Source of the DNA: an uncultured Draconibacterium sp.
GTDB taxonomy: Bacteria > Bacteroidota > Bacteroidia > Bacteroidales > Prolixibacteraceae
Reading direction: 5' to 3'
Assembly: GCF_963677155.1 (NCBI RefSeq)
Contig: NZ_OY781884.1
Location: 2,310,134 to 2,374,133 of the forward strand
DNA length: 64,000 nt
Position numbers and translations under genes: made by a program. The notes beneath the pieces are model-generated. The model did not search any database. It saw nothing but the letters and a program-made list of their open reading frames with translations, and had not been told where the DNA came from. Positions 7,607 to 15,976 of the stretch are shown here, one piece after another. Position 1 is the stretch's first letter; each line of letters starts with the position of its first letter.

Positions 7607-9067
7607 ATGAAGGAACAGCTTTTATTTGTATTACTGAATGTACTGTTATCCGGCATTTTAAGTGCGCAGAAAAAAGTGGATTTGAATGCGTTTCATTCCA
7701 TTTCGAGCAACGAGTTAATGGAGTTTGCAACAGAACTGAGTTCTGATAAATACGAAGGACGTTTATCCGGCTCTCCTGAGTATCTGGATGCAGCAAAATG
7801 GTGTGCTTCAAAATTTGAAGAGTGGGGCGTTCAGCCTGCAAACAACGGTAGTTATTTTCAGTATTTCCCAAACGAATATTCAGAGGTAAGCTCGCTGGGT
7901 TCGGTGGTTTATTTTAACGGCGATGAAAAAATATTCCTCGATTTCCCGGAAGATTATTTGCCGGGCTCTAACTCGGCAAGTGGCACGGTACAGGCCGAAC
8001 TCGTTTATGTGGGCTACGGAATTACGGCCCCGGAGCTGGGGTACGACGATTATAATAACGTTGATGTAAAAGGAAAAATTATCATCCTCGAAAGTGGAAC
8101 ACCTTACACTAAAAACGATGAGACACTGGCAAAATGGACTCCTTATGCGTATCATCGCTACAAGTTCCGGAATGCGGTAAAACATGGTGCTGCGGGAATG
8201 ATTTATGCCAGTAAACTGGCCAATCCAAACACGGTAAATCTCGAAGGATTTGTTTATGCACATGTGGAACCAAAAGTTGTTGCGCAAATTATGGCCGATG
8301 CCGGAAAAGATTATCCGCGAATTCGGCAACAACTGAAAAATATGGAAGAGCCATCGTTCGAACTGCCGGCAGAACAAAAAGTGTTCATCCGCGCTGAAAC
8401 AAACTATTTCCCCGATGCACAGGCTTGCAACGTGGTTGCTATGATCGAAGGTTCCGATCCGGGGTTGAAAGATGAAGTGATAATTATCGGCGGTCACCTC
8501 GATGGGCAGGGGAAAATGGGTGATGTTATGTTCTCCAGCGCACTTGATAATGCATCGGGAATCAGCGATATTCTGGGGGCTGCAAAAGCTTTGGCAACAT
8601 CAGAGGTAAAACCAAAACGTTCGGTGCTTTTTATTCTTCTTGGTGGCGAAGAGTGTGGTTTGTATGGTTCGAAATATTATTGCAAAAATCCGCTGTTTCC
8701 GGTAGATAAAACAAAAATGATGATTAATCTGGATATGGTTGGAAACGGAACGGCATTTTTTGTGTCGGGAGGGAAAACGCACTCGGCATTATTCAGTCAT
8801 TTTGAGGATGCCAATAATAACTACATCCATCGCGAAATGGAAACTTCGGCAGTTAGCAAAAACTACAGACGGCCACGTTCCGACGCATCGGTTTTTGAAG
8901 ATGCCGGTATTAAAACATTTGGTCTGTGGACCCGCAATTCAGTGTATCCGGTGCACTATCACATGCCTGACGATAAAACGAATGTGTTAACTCCCGAGAT
9001 TATGGAAGATGCGGCAAAACTGCTTTATTTGGGCATTTTGGGCGTGGCAAACGACAGTAAACTTTAA
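7607..9067 (+). CDS. secreted M28-family zinc aminopeptidase with PA domain (486 aa)
   Basis: The N-terminus MKEQLLFVLLNVLLSGILSA is a signal peptide, so the protein is exported. A protease-associated (PA) insertion covers about residues 120-240 (VYVGYGITAPELGYDDY). The peptidase core follows, with the expected two-zinc ligands: His in GGHLDG, Asp in SALDNASG, the catalytic/metal Glu pair in GGEECGLYGS, Asp in NLDMVGNG and a last His in YPVHYHMPDD. Family members release amino acids or dipeptides from peptides. It stands alone, divergent from the sensor kinase. The motifs are complete, so activity is likely; specificity cannot be read. Confidence 0.92.
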   Translation: MKEQLLFVLLNVLLSGILSAQKKVDLNAFHSISSNELMEFATELSSDKYEGRLSGSPEYLDAAKWCASKFEEWGVQPANNGSYFQYFPNEYSEVSSLGSVVYFNGDEKIFLDFPEDYLPGSNSASGTVQAELVYVGYGITAPELGYDDYNNVDVKGKIIILESGTPYTKNDETLAKWTPYAYHRYKFRNAVKHGAAGMIYASKLANPNTVNLEGFVYAHVEPKVVAQIMADAGKDYPRIRQQLKNMEEPSFELPAEQKVFIRAETNYFPDAQACNVVAMIEGSDPGLKDEVIIIGGHLDGQGKMGDVMFSSALDNASGISDILGAAKALATSEVKPKRSVLFILLGGEECGLYGSKYYCKNPLFPVDKTKMMINLDMVGNGTAFFVSGGKTHSALFSHFEDANNNYIHREMETSAVSKNYRRPRSDASVFEDAGIKTFGLWTRNSVYPVHYHMPDDKTNVLTPEIMEDAAKLLYLGILGVANDSKL

Positions 9068-9142
9068 CCGCGGCACTGATCGTTTCAACTTTTTATCGAT
9101 TTACCTTGTTACTTTCTAAACATTACTATTTGATCAGTTTCT

Positions 9143-9910
9143 ATGGAGTCGAAAAAAGAACATTTTAAACGCTCATTGCTTGATTTGGCGCAAAGGAAGG
9201 ATCTTATTCCCGGGATTTATAATTATTGCGATCGTTGGTGTGAACGATGTACCATGACGCAGAAATGTTTGACTTATTTGCACGAACAGGAAACAAAAGC
9301 GGAAAGTAATATGCAAAATCCCGATGAAGAGAATAAGAACTTTTGGGAGCAAATTAGATTGACTTGGGAAGTGACCATGGAAATGATTGAAGAAGATGCC
9401 GACAACGAAGGAATCGACCTGAGTGATGTTGAAAATATTGAATTACCGAAGCACATTGAGACACCGCTTGAAGTACAAGCCCGCAACTACGGGATCAACA
9501 TTCATAAATGGATGAATGAGCATAAGGAGCTTTTTTCGGCCAAAGCAGAAAAGCTGGTTATGGTAGACGATGATGAATCGATGTTTAAATACCGTGATGC
9601 AGCAGAGGTAATTCAATGGTACAGTGCTTTTATAGGGGCCAAAGTTCATCGTTCACATTTGGAACTGGAAGAGCGGCAAAACAATCCCGACGATGAATAC
9701 GGCTTGTATGCCGATAATCTGGGATCGGCGAAAATTGCCATAATTGCCATAAGTCGTTCGATGGATGCGCTTTCGGTGTTTTATTCTGGTTTCAGCGAAA
9801 TGGAAGATGAAATCTTGCAGTTTTTACTTGAACTGACGCAGATAAAAAAGCAAATGCTAAAAACATTTCCGGGCGTTATGGAATTCAAACGACCGGGTTT
9901 TGATGATTAA
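9143..9910 (+). CDS. conserved hypothetical protein with N-terminal cysteine cluster (255 aa)
   Basis: I do not recognise a named family. Residues 26-43 contain YNYCDRWCERCTMTQKC, four cysteines spaced C-x3-C-x2-C-x6-C, suggesting a zinc or Fe-S site. The remainder is acidic and helical with no signal peptide or membrane segment (EMIEEDADNEGIDLSD; a long helix near YSGFSEMEDEILQFLLELTQIKKQM). It is probably cytoplasmic. It is followed after 62 bases by the DUF2797 gene, which also carries cysteine pairs, and the two may be co-transcribed. Confidence 0.7.
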   Translation: MESKKEHFKRSLLDLAQRKDLIPGIYNYCDRWCERCTMTQKCLTYLHEQETKAESNMQNPDEENKNFWEQIRLTWEVTMEMIEEDADNEGIDLSDVENIELPKHIETPLEVQARNYGINIHKWMNEHKELFSAKAEKLVMVDDDESMFKYRDAAEVIQWYSAFIGAKVHRSHLELEERQNNPDDEYGLYADNLGSAKIAIIAISRSMDALSVFYSGFSEMEDEILQFLLELTQIKKQMLKTFPGVMEFKRPGFDD

Positions 9911-9972
9911 TTTCCAAACTTTACTTGTATCCTGCTACTTCTGTATTATTTTCACGCCAGAAAATATTCATC

Positions 9973-10770
9973 ATGGAATTTGAAGGCAACATCCGAAAAA
10001 TGATTACCGAGCTTAATGCGCCGGTAAAATATACACTACCCATTGGCAATGAGAAAATCGATATGAATGCGCTGATCGGGAAAGAAATCTCGATGCAATT
10101 TGACGGACAGATTAACTGTGTGTCGTGCGGGAAGAAAACGAAAACATCGTTTAGCCAGGGATTCTGTTACAATTGTCTTCAAACCGCTCCTGAAGCCAGC
10201 GAATCGATTATTCGCCCCGAGTTATCGAAAGCACATCTTGGAATTGCACGCGATATGGAATGGGCCGAAAAACACGATCTGATCGACCATTTTGTGTACC
10301 TGGCCGTGGCGAGTGCTTTAAAAGTTGGTGTTACCCGTGGTCATCAAATTCCTACACGGTGGATCGATCAGGGAGCCAGTTATGCCATAAAAATTGCCAA
10401 AACGCCCAACCGACATATTGCAGGTGTTATTGAGGTATTTCTCAAGAATCATTTTTCTGATAAAACCAATTGGCGGGCAATGCTGAAGAATGAAGTCCTG
10501 AAAGATTTTGATCTGGCAGCGGAAAAAGAACGTATTGCGAATTTGTTACCGTTGGAATTACAGAAATACTTGGATTCGGAAAATGAGGTAACCGAAATAA
10601 ATTATCCGGTTGAGCAGTTTCCTGTGAAAATAAAAAGTATTGGTTTTGATAAACTCCCTGAAATTACCGGAAGATTGGCGGGTATAAAAGGACAGTATTT
10701 AATTTTTGATGATAGCCGTGTTTTAAATATCCGGAAACACAATGGTTATTTTTTGCGGGTGGCAATGTAG
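9973..10770 (+). CDS. DUF2797-family protein (265 aa)
   Basis: I start it at ATG 9973 (MEFEGNIRKM), the residue where family similarity begins; the open frame extends 16 codons further upstream without an obvious start signal. The N-terminal part has a zinc-ribbon-like cysteine arrangement, NCVSCGKKT then GFCYNCLQ. A block typical of DUF2797 follows: LGIARDMEWA, VYLAVASALKVGVTRG, IPTRWIDQGAS. GVTR/TRWIDQGA is the family signature and resembles GIY-YIG-like features. The function is unknown. Its 3' end overlaps the convergent polyprenyl synthase gene by 25 bases. Confidence 0.85.
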   Translation: MEFEGNIRKMITELNAPVKYTLPIGNEKIDMNALIGKEISMQFDGQINCVSCGKKTKTSFSQGFCYNCLQTAPEASESIIRPELSKAHLGIARDMEWAEKHDLIDHFVYLAVASALKVGVTRGHQIPTRWIDQGASYAIKIAKTPNRHIAGVIEVFLKNHFSDKTNWRAMLKNEVLKDFDLAAEKERIANLLPLELQKYLDSENEVTEINYPVEQFPVKIKSIGFDKLPEITGRLAGIKGQYLIFDDSRVLNIRKHNGYFLRVAM

Positions 10771-11720
10771 TTCATCAGCTCGATAAGCGATTCGCGCGCC
10801 TCACAGTCAGGGAATTCTTTTAGGCCGGCAATTGCCCGGTCTTTAAATTCATTCATTTTTTGCTCGGCATATTCAAGGCCGCCCTTCTCCGTTACAAGCT
10901 GAATCAATTCTTCAACTACTTTAGAGCTGTTATTCTTGCGTTTTATCAACCTCAAAATGCGTTTCCGTTCACTTCGGTCGGCTTCATTTAAAACGTGCAG
11001 TAGTGGCAGGGTGATTTTCTTTTCCTTAATGTCGTTACCCGTTGGTTTGCCCAGCAGGCCTTTCGACTGGTAATCGAAAATATCATCTTTTATCTGGAAA
11101 GCAATTCCGGCATCTTGCCCAATGCTGTACATTTTTTCGATTATCGCCTCGTCGTCAACCGCCGATGCAGCGCCAATGGCCATACTGGTTGCAATTAACG
11201 AAGCTGTTTTTTTGCGGATGATTTCGAAATAGGTTTCATCATCAATGTCGAGCTTGCGGCTTTTTTTCATTTGCAGGATTTCTCCCTCGGCCATATCCTG
11301 AACAGCGCGCGAAATGAGATGAAGGAAATTGTATTTTTTGCTTTCGAGTTGCAGCAACAGTCCGCGGGCTAAAATATAATCGCCCACCAAAACAGCCAGT
11401 TTATTTTTCCAAAGCGCTTTAACCGAAAACGATCCGCGGCGCTCGTACGACTCATCAACCACATCGTCGTGCACCAGCGTGGCAGTGTGCAATAATTCCA
11501 CCGAACAGGCCGCCAATTTCGAAGATTCATTGGTTCCCCCGTGCAATTTTGCGGATAAGAACACAAACATGGGGCGAAGTTGTTTGCCTTTCGTGCGATA
11601 AAGGAAATTTAAAACGGTTGCCAGCAAAGGAATATCGCTTTGCAGGGATTTTTTAAAATAAGGCTCAAAATCATACAGTTCCTGTTCAATGGGGGCCTTT
11701 ATTTTCTTTATCGTGGTCAT
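10746..11720 (-). CDS. trans polyprenyl diphosphate synthase (324 aa)
   Basis: This IspA/IspB-type prenyltransferase adds isopentenyl units to an allylic diphosphate, most likely to make the octaprenyl or similar chain of the respiratory quinone. Both aspartate-rich motifs are intact: DDVVDES in LVHDDVVDES (first, about residues 88-95) and DDIFDYQ (second, about 219-225). GKQLRPMFVFL provides the substrate-binding K/R. Length is normal for a long-chain synthase. It stands alone on the minus strand, with its last codons overlapping the convergent DUF2797 gene. Product chain length cannot be set without modelling residues before the first motif. Confidence 0.92.
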   Translation of the reverse strand: MTTIKKIKAPIEQELYDFEPYFKKSLQSDIPLLATVLNFLYRTKGKQLRPMFVFLSAKLHGGTNESSKLAACSVELLHTATLVHDDVVDESYERRGSFSVKALWKNKLAVLVGDYILARGLLLQLESKKYNFLHLISRAVQDMAEGEILQMKKSRKLDIDDETYFEIIRKKTASLIATSMAIGAASAVDDEAIIEKMYSIGQDAGIAFQIKDDIFDYQSKGLLGKPTGNDIKEKKITLPLLHVLNEADRSERKRILRLIKRKNNSSKVVEELIQLVTEKGGLEYAEQKMNEFKDRAIAGLKEFPDCEARESLIELMNYIATRKK

Positions 11721-11869
11721 TCCTTTTGCAACTTCTCTTTTGATGAACGAACTTAGAATAATTTTAAATAAAAACAGATTTTTTATTTAAAAAATTTAAA
11801 AATTCCTGATTTTGTACAAATGTTGGATATCCGTGCGCAAAAAAGCACTAAACAAGTCTCAAATATTTA

Positions 11870-11877
11870 TATATTTG
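11870..11877 (+). promoter_or_regulatory. Bacteroidota -7 box upstream of the ArsR-type regulator
   Basis: TATATTTG matches the Bacteroidota -7 consensus TAnnTTTG exactly and lies 19 bases before ATG 11897. A clear -33 TTTG is not obvious. The resulting 5' leader would be very short. Confidence 0.55.
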
Positions 11878-11896
11878 CATTTTTAAAGGTATAACT

Positions 11897-12199
11897 ATGG
11901 TAGATATCAAGGAGATAAACGTCGAGCGTTTGGAGGTTGCTGCCAGCATGTTGAAGGCAATAGCGCACCCTATGCGTATTGCTATTTTGAAGCATCTGGA
12001 GGGAGGGAAAAAATTAACAGTTACCGAGATCCACGAACGGCTAAAGATTGAGCAGTCAACTACATCGCATCACTTAGGTATTTTGCGTGACAAAGGTGTT
12101 TTGTGCTCAAAACGCGAAGGAAAGAATACCTATTATTACTTGAAATACAATATTTTAAGCCAGATTGTTGATTGTTTGGAAACCTGCACCTGCGATTAA
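11897..12199 (+). CDS. ArsR-family winged-helix transcriptional regulator (100 aa)
   Basis: This is a compact winged helix-turn-helix repressor. LKAIAHPMRIAILKHL is the classic ArsR opening, TVTEIHERLKIEQSTTSHHLGILRD holds the recognition helix, and the beta wing follows (SKREGKNTYYYL). The usual metal-binding ELCVCD motif in helix 3 is absent, but the protein ends CLETCTCD, three cysteines that could bind metal or sense redox state. It is monocistronic, with a -7 box just upstream and a terminator just downstream. The target genes are unknown. Confidence 0.88.
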   Translation: MVDIKEINVERLEVAASMLKAIAHPMRIAILKHLEGGKKLTVTEIHERLKIEQSTTSHHLGILRDKGVLCSKREGKNTYYYLKYNILSQIVDCLETCTCD

Positions 12200-12223
12200 A
12201 AAAATTTATTACGATAGGAAAAG

Positions 12224-12251
12224 CCGCTGATTAAGATCAAGCGGTTTTTTT
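12224..12251 (+). terminator. intrinsic terminator after the ArsR-type gene
   Basis: CCGCTGAT and ATCAAGCGG pair as a stem with one bulged A around a TAAG loop, followed immediately by a run of T (12245-12251). It closes the ArsR-type transcript before the YfhO-like gene. Confidence 0.8.
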
Positions 12252-12340
12252 ATGCTAAAATTTAAAGGTTTTCTTATTTTGTAGTTCATTTTTGTGAAAC
12301 ATTAGTCCAGGTATTTTTTTAATATAATTACTCAGCTAAT

Positions 12341-15331
12341 TTGAATACAGACCATTTTATAAAAAAGTATGGAAGCCTGCTGTTATTAGCGGTTTGTATT
12401 ATGGCCTTCTGGCAGATAGTCTTTCTTCAAAATGGCATGAAATGGGATTTTGTGGATGCCTATTTACCGGCCCGATACTTTTTTTCTGAAGCGGTTTTAA
12501 ATAATATCTTTCCGTTTTGGAATCCCTACCTTTTGTATGGTGTACCTTTTTATGCCGATCTGGTTTCGGTTTTTAACCCAGAATTCTGGCTCGTTGGCAA
12601 CATGTTTGGCTACTCGAATATTACCCTTCAGTATGTGTTTCTAGCCTATGTATTTTTTGCAGGAGTCAACTTCAGGTATTTTCTGCAACGATTTAATGTA
12701 AACGAGCCGCTTGCACTTTCGTTGGCAATTGCGTACATGCTTTCGGGGTTTACGGTGGGAAATGCACAACATCTGGGGTTTATTGCCGGATATGCGCTAT
12801 TGCCACTCGTGATCGTCTCCTATGTGCAGTTTGCAAGGCAGCCCGAAACAAAAAGTATGGTGCGTTTGGCTCTTGTATATTTAGTTCTGGTTTTTGCCGG
12901 CTACCCGGGTATTACAATAATTCTTTCCTATTTGTTACTTTGTCTGTTTTGTTACTATTTCGTTTTATCCTTCAGAAAAAGTATTAAGCGCTTTTTTGTT
13001 TTTCATCTGATTTTTGCCGGCATTGTACTTGTTGGAAGTTTTGTGTTACTACTGGCGTTTTCGCAGGCACAACCCTATTTAAGTCGTTATTCCGGTTTAA
13101 CACTCGAAGCCGTTTTGCGACATCCGTTTTCTTTGCATTCATTCTGGTCGTTTCTGTTTCCGTACAGTACAACAACCGATGTGGATTTCTTTAACACCGA
13201 TCCTTCCATGTCGAATGCTTATTTCGGACTGTTCGGATTAGTGTTCTTAGTTTATGCTTTAACCGGAAAGATCAAACAAAAGGTAGGAGTGATCTTTTTG
13301 TTGTTCGCAGTATTTTCGTTGTTAACCGCGCTGGGCAGCCGGTTCTTCTTAAGGGAATTTCTGTATGATCATTTCCCGTTAATGAACATGTTTAAATATC
13401 CATCGATTTTCAGAGCACTTACCATATTTGGTTTTCTGGCTTATGCGGGACTTAATTGTAAAATCGATGATATTACATCCGCGAATAAAAAGACGCTGCT
13501 GGCGGTTATTGGCGTGTTAGCGATTATTATTTTATTCGTTGTTGTACGATCGGTGGGACGACTTGAAGCTTTTGTTCTTTTTGACTTTAATTTATCATTG
13601 GCCGATCGTTTGCAGAAAACAACAATTAATGAGGCTTTTATTTTGCAGGGCATTATTCATTTATTATTGTTGGGATACTTTTTTATAGTGCTGGTTCGCA
13701 AACAAAAACATTTACCCATAGCTATTTTATTTCTGTTTGCCTTCGACGGAATTCTTTCAACCCAGATGAATTTGCATTACACGGTAGTTAGTGATATTGA
13801 TCCTGTTGAATTTAAAGCAGATTTAGATTCGGAACCCAAAGGATTTCCTATTCCTGAATTGCGCCCGATTGGTGAAAATTCGGATCATAATGCAGCCGGA
13901 AAATTTACCTGGAGAAATAACAATGTATTTCCAAAACGGCCCTCCTTCGATGGGTTGATTTCTTTTAAATCAGATGGTTATTCCACGTTGAGCGATGATT
14001 TTCCGGCAGTGCTGGAAGTAATGAAAAAGCAGCCGCTTTTTTTCTTTTCCGATGATGTGAGGGTAAACGGAGATACGGCTAACATTGGCCCGAAGACCGT
14101 TCTGTTAGAACCCGCTGACTTGCAGAATATCAATGGAAAAACGCTGCAACAGCATCAGGCAAATAAATTAGAAATTAAGAGCTTTTCCCCGAATAAAATT
14201 GTTGTACACACCGAAACACTACACGAGCAGTTGTTGGTTTTTCAGCAAAATTACTTTTCAGGATGGAAAGTAACAATCAATGGTAAAGAGCAAAAAATAG
14301 TTCGGGCAAACTATGCTTTAATGGGCACCATTGTTCCGGCAGGTGAACATGTTGTTCAATTCAGTTATGGTAACAAGTTAATAATCGTGTTATTTGTTGT
14401 GACGATGCTGCTAATGTTGGTATTGGCAGGCCTGCTTCTGTTTCTGCATTGGAAAGAGGATTTAAAACACCGACGAATGATTCTGGGGTCAGCATTTGGA
14501 TTGGTGTTACTGATTATTACTTTTAGTGGTATTAACAGATGGCGCTATCATAAAAAGACTAGCCGATTATTGCCGGAGATTACAGAAGAATTCGAAGCTT
14601 TAAAAAACTACGATGTTACCACTTTCTTGAGTTATGCTTCAGGTACTCAGGTTGCGATACCATATACCGATCATCAAATTTATCTTGATGACAATATGAA
14701 TGTGGCCGCCTTTGGTAAGGTGCTGGCTGAAACGCACACGCCACAATTTGCATTGGCCTGGATAAATGGTGTCATTAGTAAAGACGTGAAGGAGCTTTTT
14801 TTGTCCTATTTTCCGAAGGTGGAAAAGGAAATAATTTCGGGAAATTCAGGCTTTATTCTGGCTCGAAAGGGCGATTTTAAAAAGACTTATTATGATGAAG
14901 ATTTTGAGTCGGGAACAAATCGGGTATGGGAAATAGACGAGAGCCGGATTAAAACCGATTCTGTTGCTGCAAATGCTTATTACACTTTTGTGCAAAACCA
15001 CAGGTGGGGGGCAGTATTAAATATTACTGTCGATAAGAATAATAGTGACCTGCAAAAAATTACGGTGTTGGGCGATTTGCGTTTCCCCGAAATGTTTTCG
15101 GAGGTAAATATGGTTGTTACTGTATCGCGGGATAAAGAGCAAGTAGAATATTATACCCGGGAAATAAGTGATTTCTCGTACGAAACCGGAGTTTGGTCGC
15201 GGTTTGCACTTGTAAAAATGGTTGATTTTGACTTGCATTCGGGCGACGTAATTCATATTTATTTATGGAACAGAACAGATGCCCGCTTTGATATCGATAA
15301 CCTGAAAGTGAAAATGTGTATCGGTAATTAG
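12341..15331 (+). CDS. YfhO-family polytopic membrane protein (996 aa)
   Basis: This large inner-membrane protein has about 11-13 N-terminal helices, a long extracytoplasmic part and further helices near residues 680-740. Features of the YfhO/GT-C superfamily are visible: DFVDAYLPARYFFSEA and FWNPYLLYGVPFYADL in the first loop, and VFQQNYFSGWKVTINGKEQ with VPAGEHVVQFSY in the late soluble domain. Family members are implicated in glycosylation of envelope polymers (for example teichoic acids in Gram-positives); the role here is unproven. The start is TTG 12341, since the next in-frame ATG (residue 21) falls inside the first helix. It precedes the ITPase-porZ pair by 66 bases. Confidence 0.85.
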   Translation: MNTDHFIKKYGSLLLLAVCIMAFWQIVFLQNGMKWDFVDAYLPARYFFSEAVLNNIFPFWNPYLLYGVPFYADLVSVFNPEFWLVGNMFGYSNITLQYVFLAYVFFAGVNFRYFLQRFNVNEPLALSLAIAYMLSGFTVGNAQHLGFIAGYALLPLVIVSYVQFARQPETKSMVRLALVYLVLVFAGYPGITIILSYLLLCLFCYYFVLSFRKSIKRFFVFHLIFAGIVLVGSFVLLLAFSQAQPYLSRYSGLTLEAVLRHPFSLHSFWSFLFPYSTTTDVDFFNTDPSMSNAYFGLFGLVFLVYALTGKIKQKVGVIFLLFAVFSLLTALGSRFFLREFLYDHFPLMNMFKYPSIFRALTIFGFLAYAGLNCKIDDITSANKKTLLAVIGVLAIIILFVVVRSVGRLEAFVLFDFNLSLADRLQKTTINEAFILQGIIHLLLLGYFFIVLVRKQKHLPIAILFLFAFDGILSTQMNLHYTVVSDIDPVEFKADLDSEPKGFPIPELRPIGENSDHNAAGKFTWRNNNVFPKRPSFDGLISFKSDGYSTLSDDFPAVLEVMKKQPLFFFSDDVRVNGDTANIGPKTVLLEPADLQNINGKTLQQHQANKLEIKSFSPNKIVVHTETLHEQLLVFQQNYFSGWKVTINGKEQKIVRANYALMGTIVPAGEHVVQFSYGNKLIIVLFVVTMLLMLVLAGLLLFLHWKEDLKHRRMILGSAFGLVLLIITFSGINRWRYHKKTSRLLPEITEEFEALKNYDVTTFLSYASGTQVAIPYTDHQIYLDDNMNVAAFGKVLAETHTPQFALAWINGVISKDVKELFLSYFPKVEKEIISGNSGFILARKGDFKKTYYDEDFESGTNRVWEIDESRIKTDSVAANAYYTFVQNHRWGAVLNITVDKNNSDLQKITVLGDLRFPEMFSEVNMVVTVSRDKEQVEYYTREISDFSYETGVWSRFALVKMVDFDLHSGDVIHIYLWNRTDARFDIDNLKVKMCIGN

Positions 15332-15397
15332 AAGCAATCTTCGGATGTGCCTGCAAAGTAGAGCCATTTTCTTATTTTTACCTAAAATTATTTGATT

Positions 15398-15976
15398 ATG
15401 AAACTCGTTTTTGCGACAAACAACAAACATAAACTGGAAGAATTACAGGCTATTTTGGGCGATCAATTTACCCTGCTTAGTTTAAAAGATATTGAATGTT
15501 TCGACGAAATCCCCGAGGAACAGCCCACATTGGAAGGAAATGCCAGCCAAAAAGCTTATTACATCTACGACAAATTCGGCATGAATTGTTTTGCCGACGA
15601 TACCGGTTTGGAGATTAAAGCCCTGAATGGTGAGCCCGGAGTGTACTCGGCACGTTACGCCGGCGAAGACAAAAATTCGGAGGCCAATATGAAGAAGGTG
15701 CTCGAAAAACTGACCAAAATAAATGAGCGGGAAGCACGTTTTAGAACTGTGATTTCGCTGGTAATTGATGGCGAAGAGAAACAATTTGAAGGCATTGTAA
15801 ACGGCGAAATATTAACGGAAAAGAGAGGTGACTCGGGATTTGGTTACGACCCTATTTTTAAACCCGAAGGACTCGACCAGTCGTTTGCCGAAATGGGTCT
15901 CGAAGACAAAAACAAGATCAGTCACCGGGGGAGAGCTGTACAAAAACTGGTCGACTATTTAAAAAAGCTCGATTAA
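15398..15976 (+). CDS. rdgB: RdgB/HAM1 non-canonical purine NTP pyrophosphatase (192 aa)
   Basis: The enzyme hydrolyses dITP, ITP and XTP to monophosphates and keeps deaminated purines out of nucleic acids. Start ATG 15398 gives [16 protein letters not shown], the family's opening (T/S-x-N-x-x-K). Further signatures are FADDTGLEI with catalytic Asp, [21 protein letters not shown] and ISHRGRA near the C-terminus. Length is normal. The TAA stop at 15974-15976 is directly followed by the ATG of porZ with no gap, so the two genes are translationally adjacent. The sequence TTATTTTTACC just upstream resembles a -7 region. Confidence 0.95.
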   Translation: MKLVFATNNKHKLEELQAILGDQFTLLSLKDIECFDEIPEEQPTLEGNASQKAYYIYDKFGMNCFADDTGLEIKALNGEPGVYSARYAGEDKNSEANMKKVLEKLTKINEREARFRTVISLVIDGEEKQFEGIVNGEILTEKRGDSGFGYDPIFKPEGLDQSFAEMGLEDKNKISHRGRAVQKLVDYLKKLD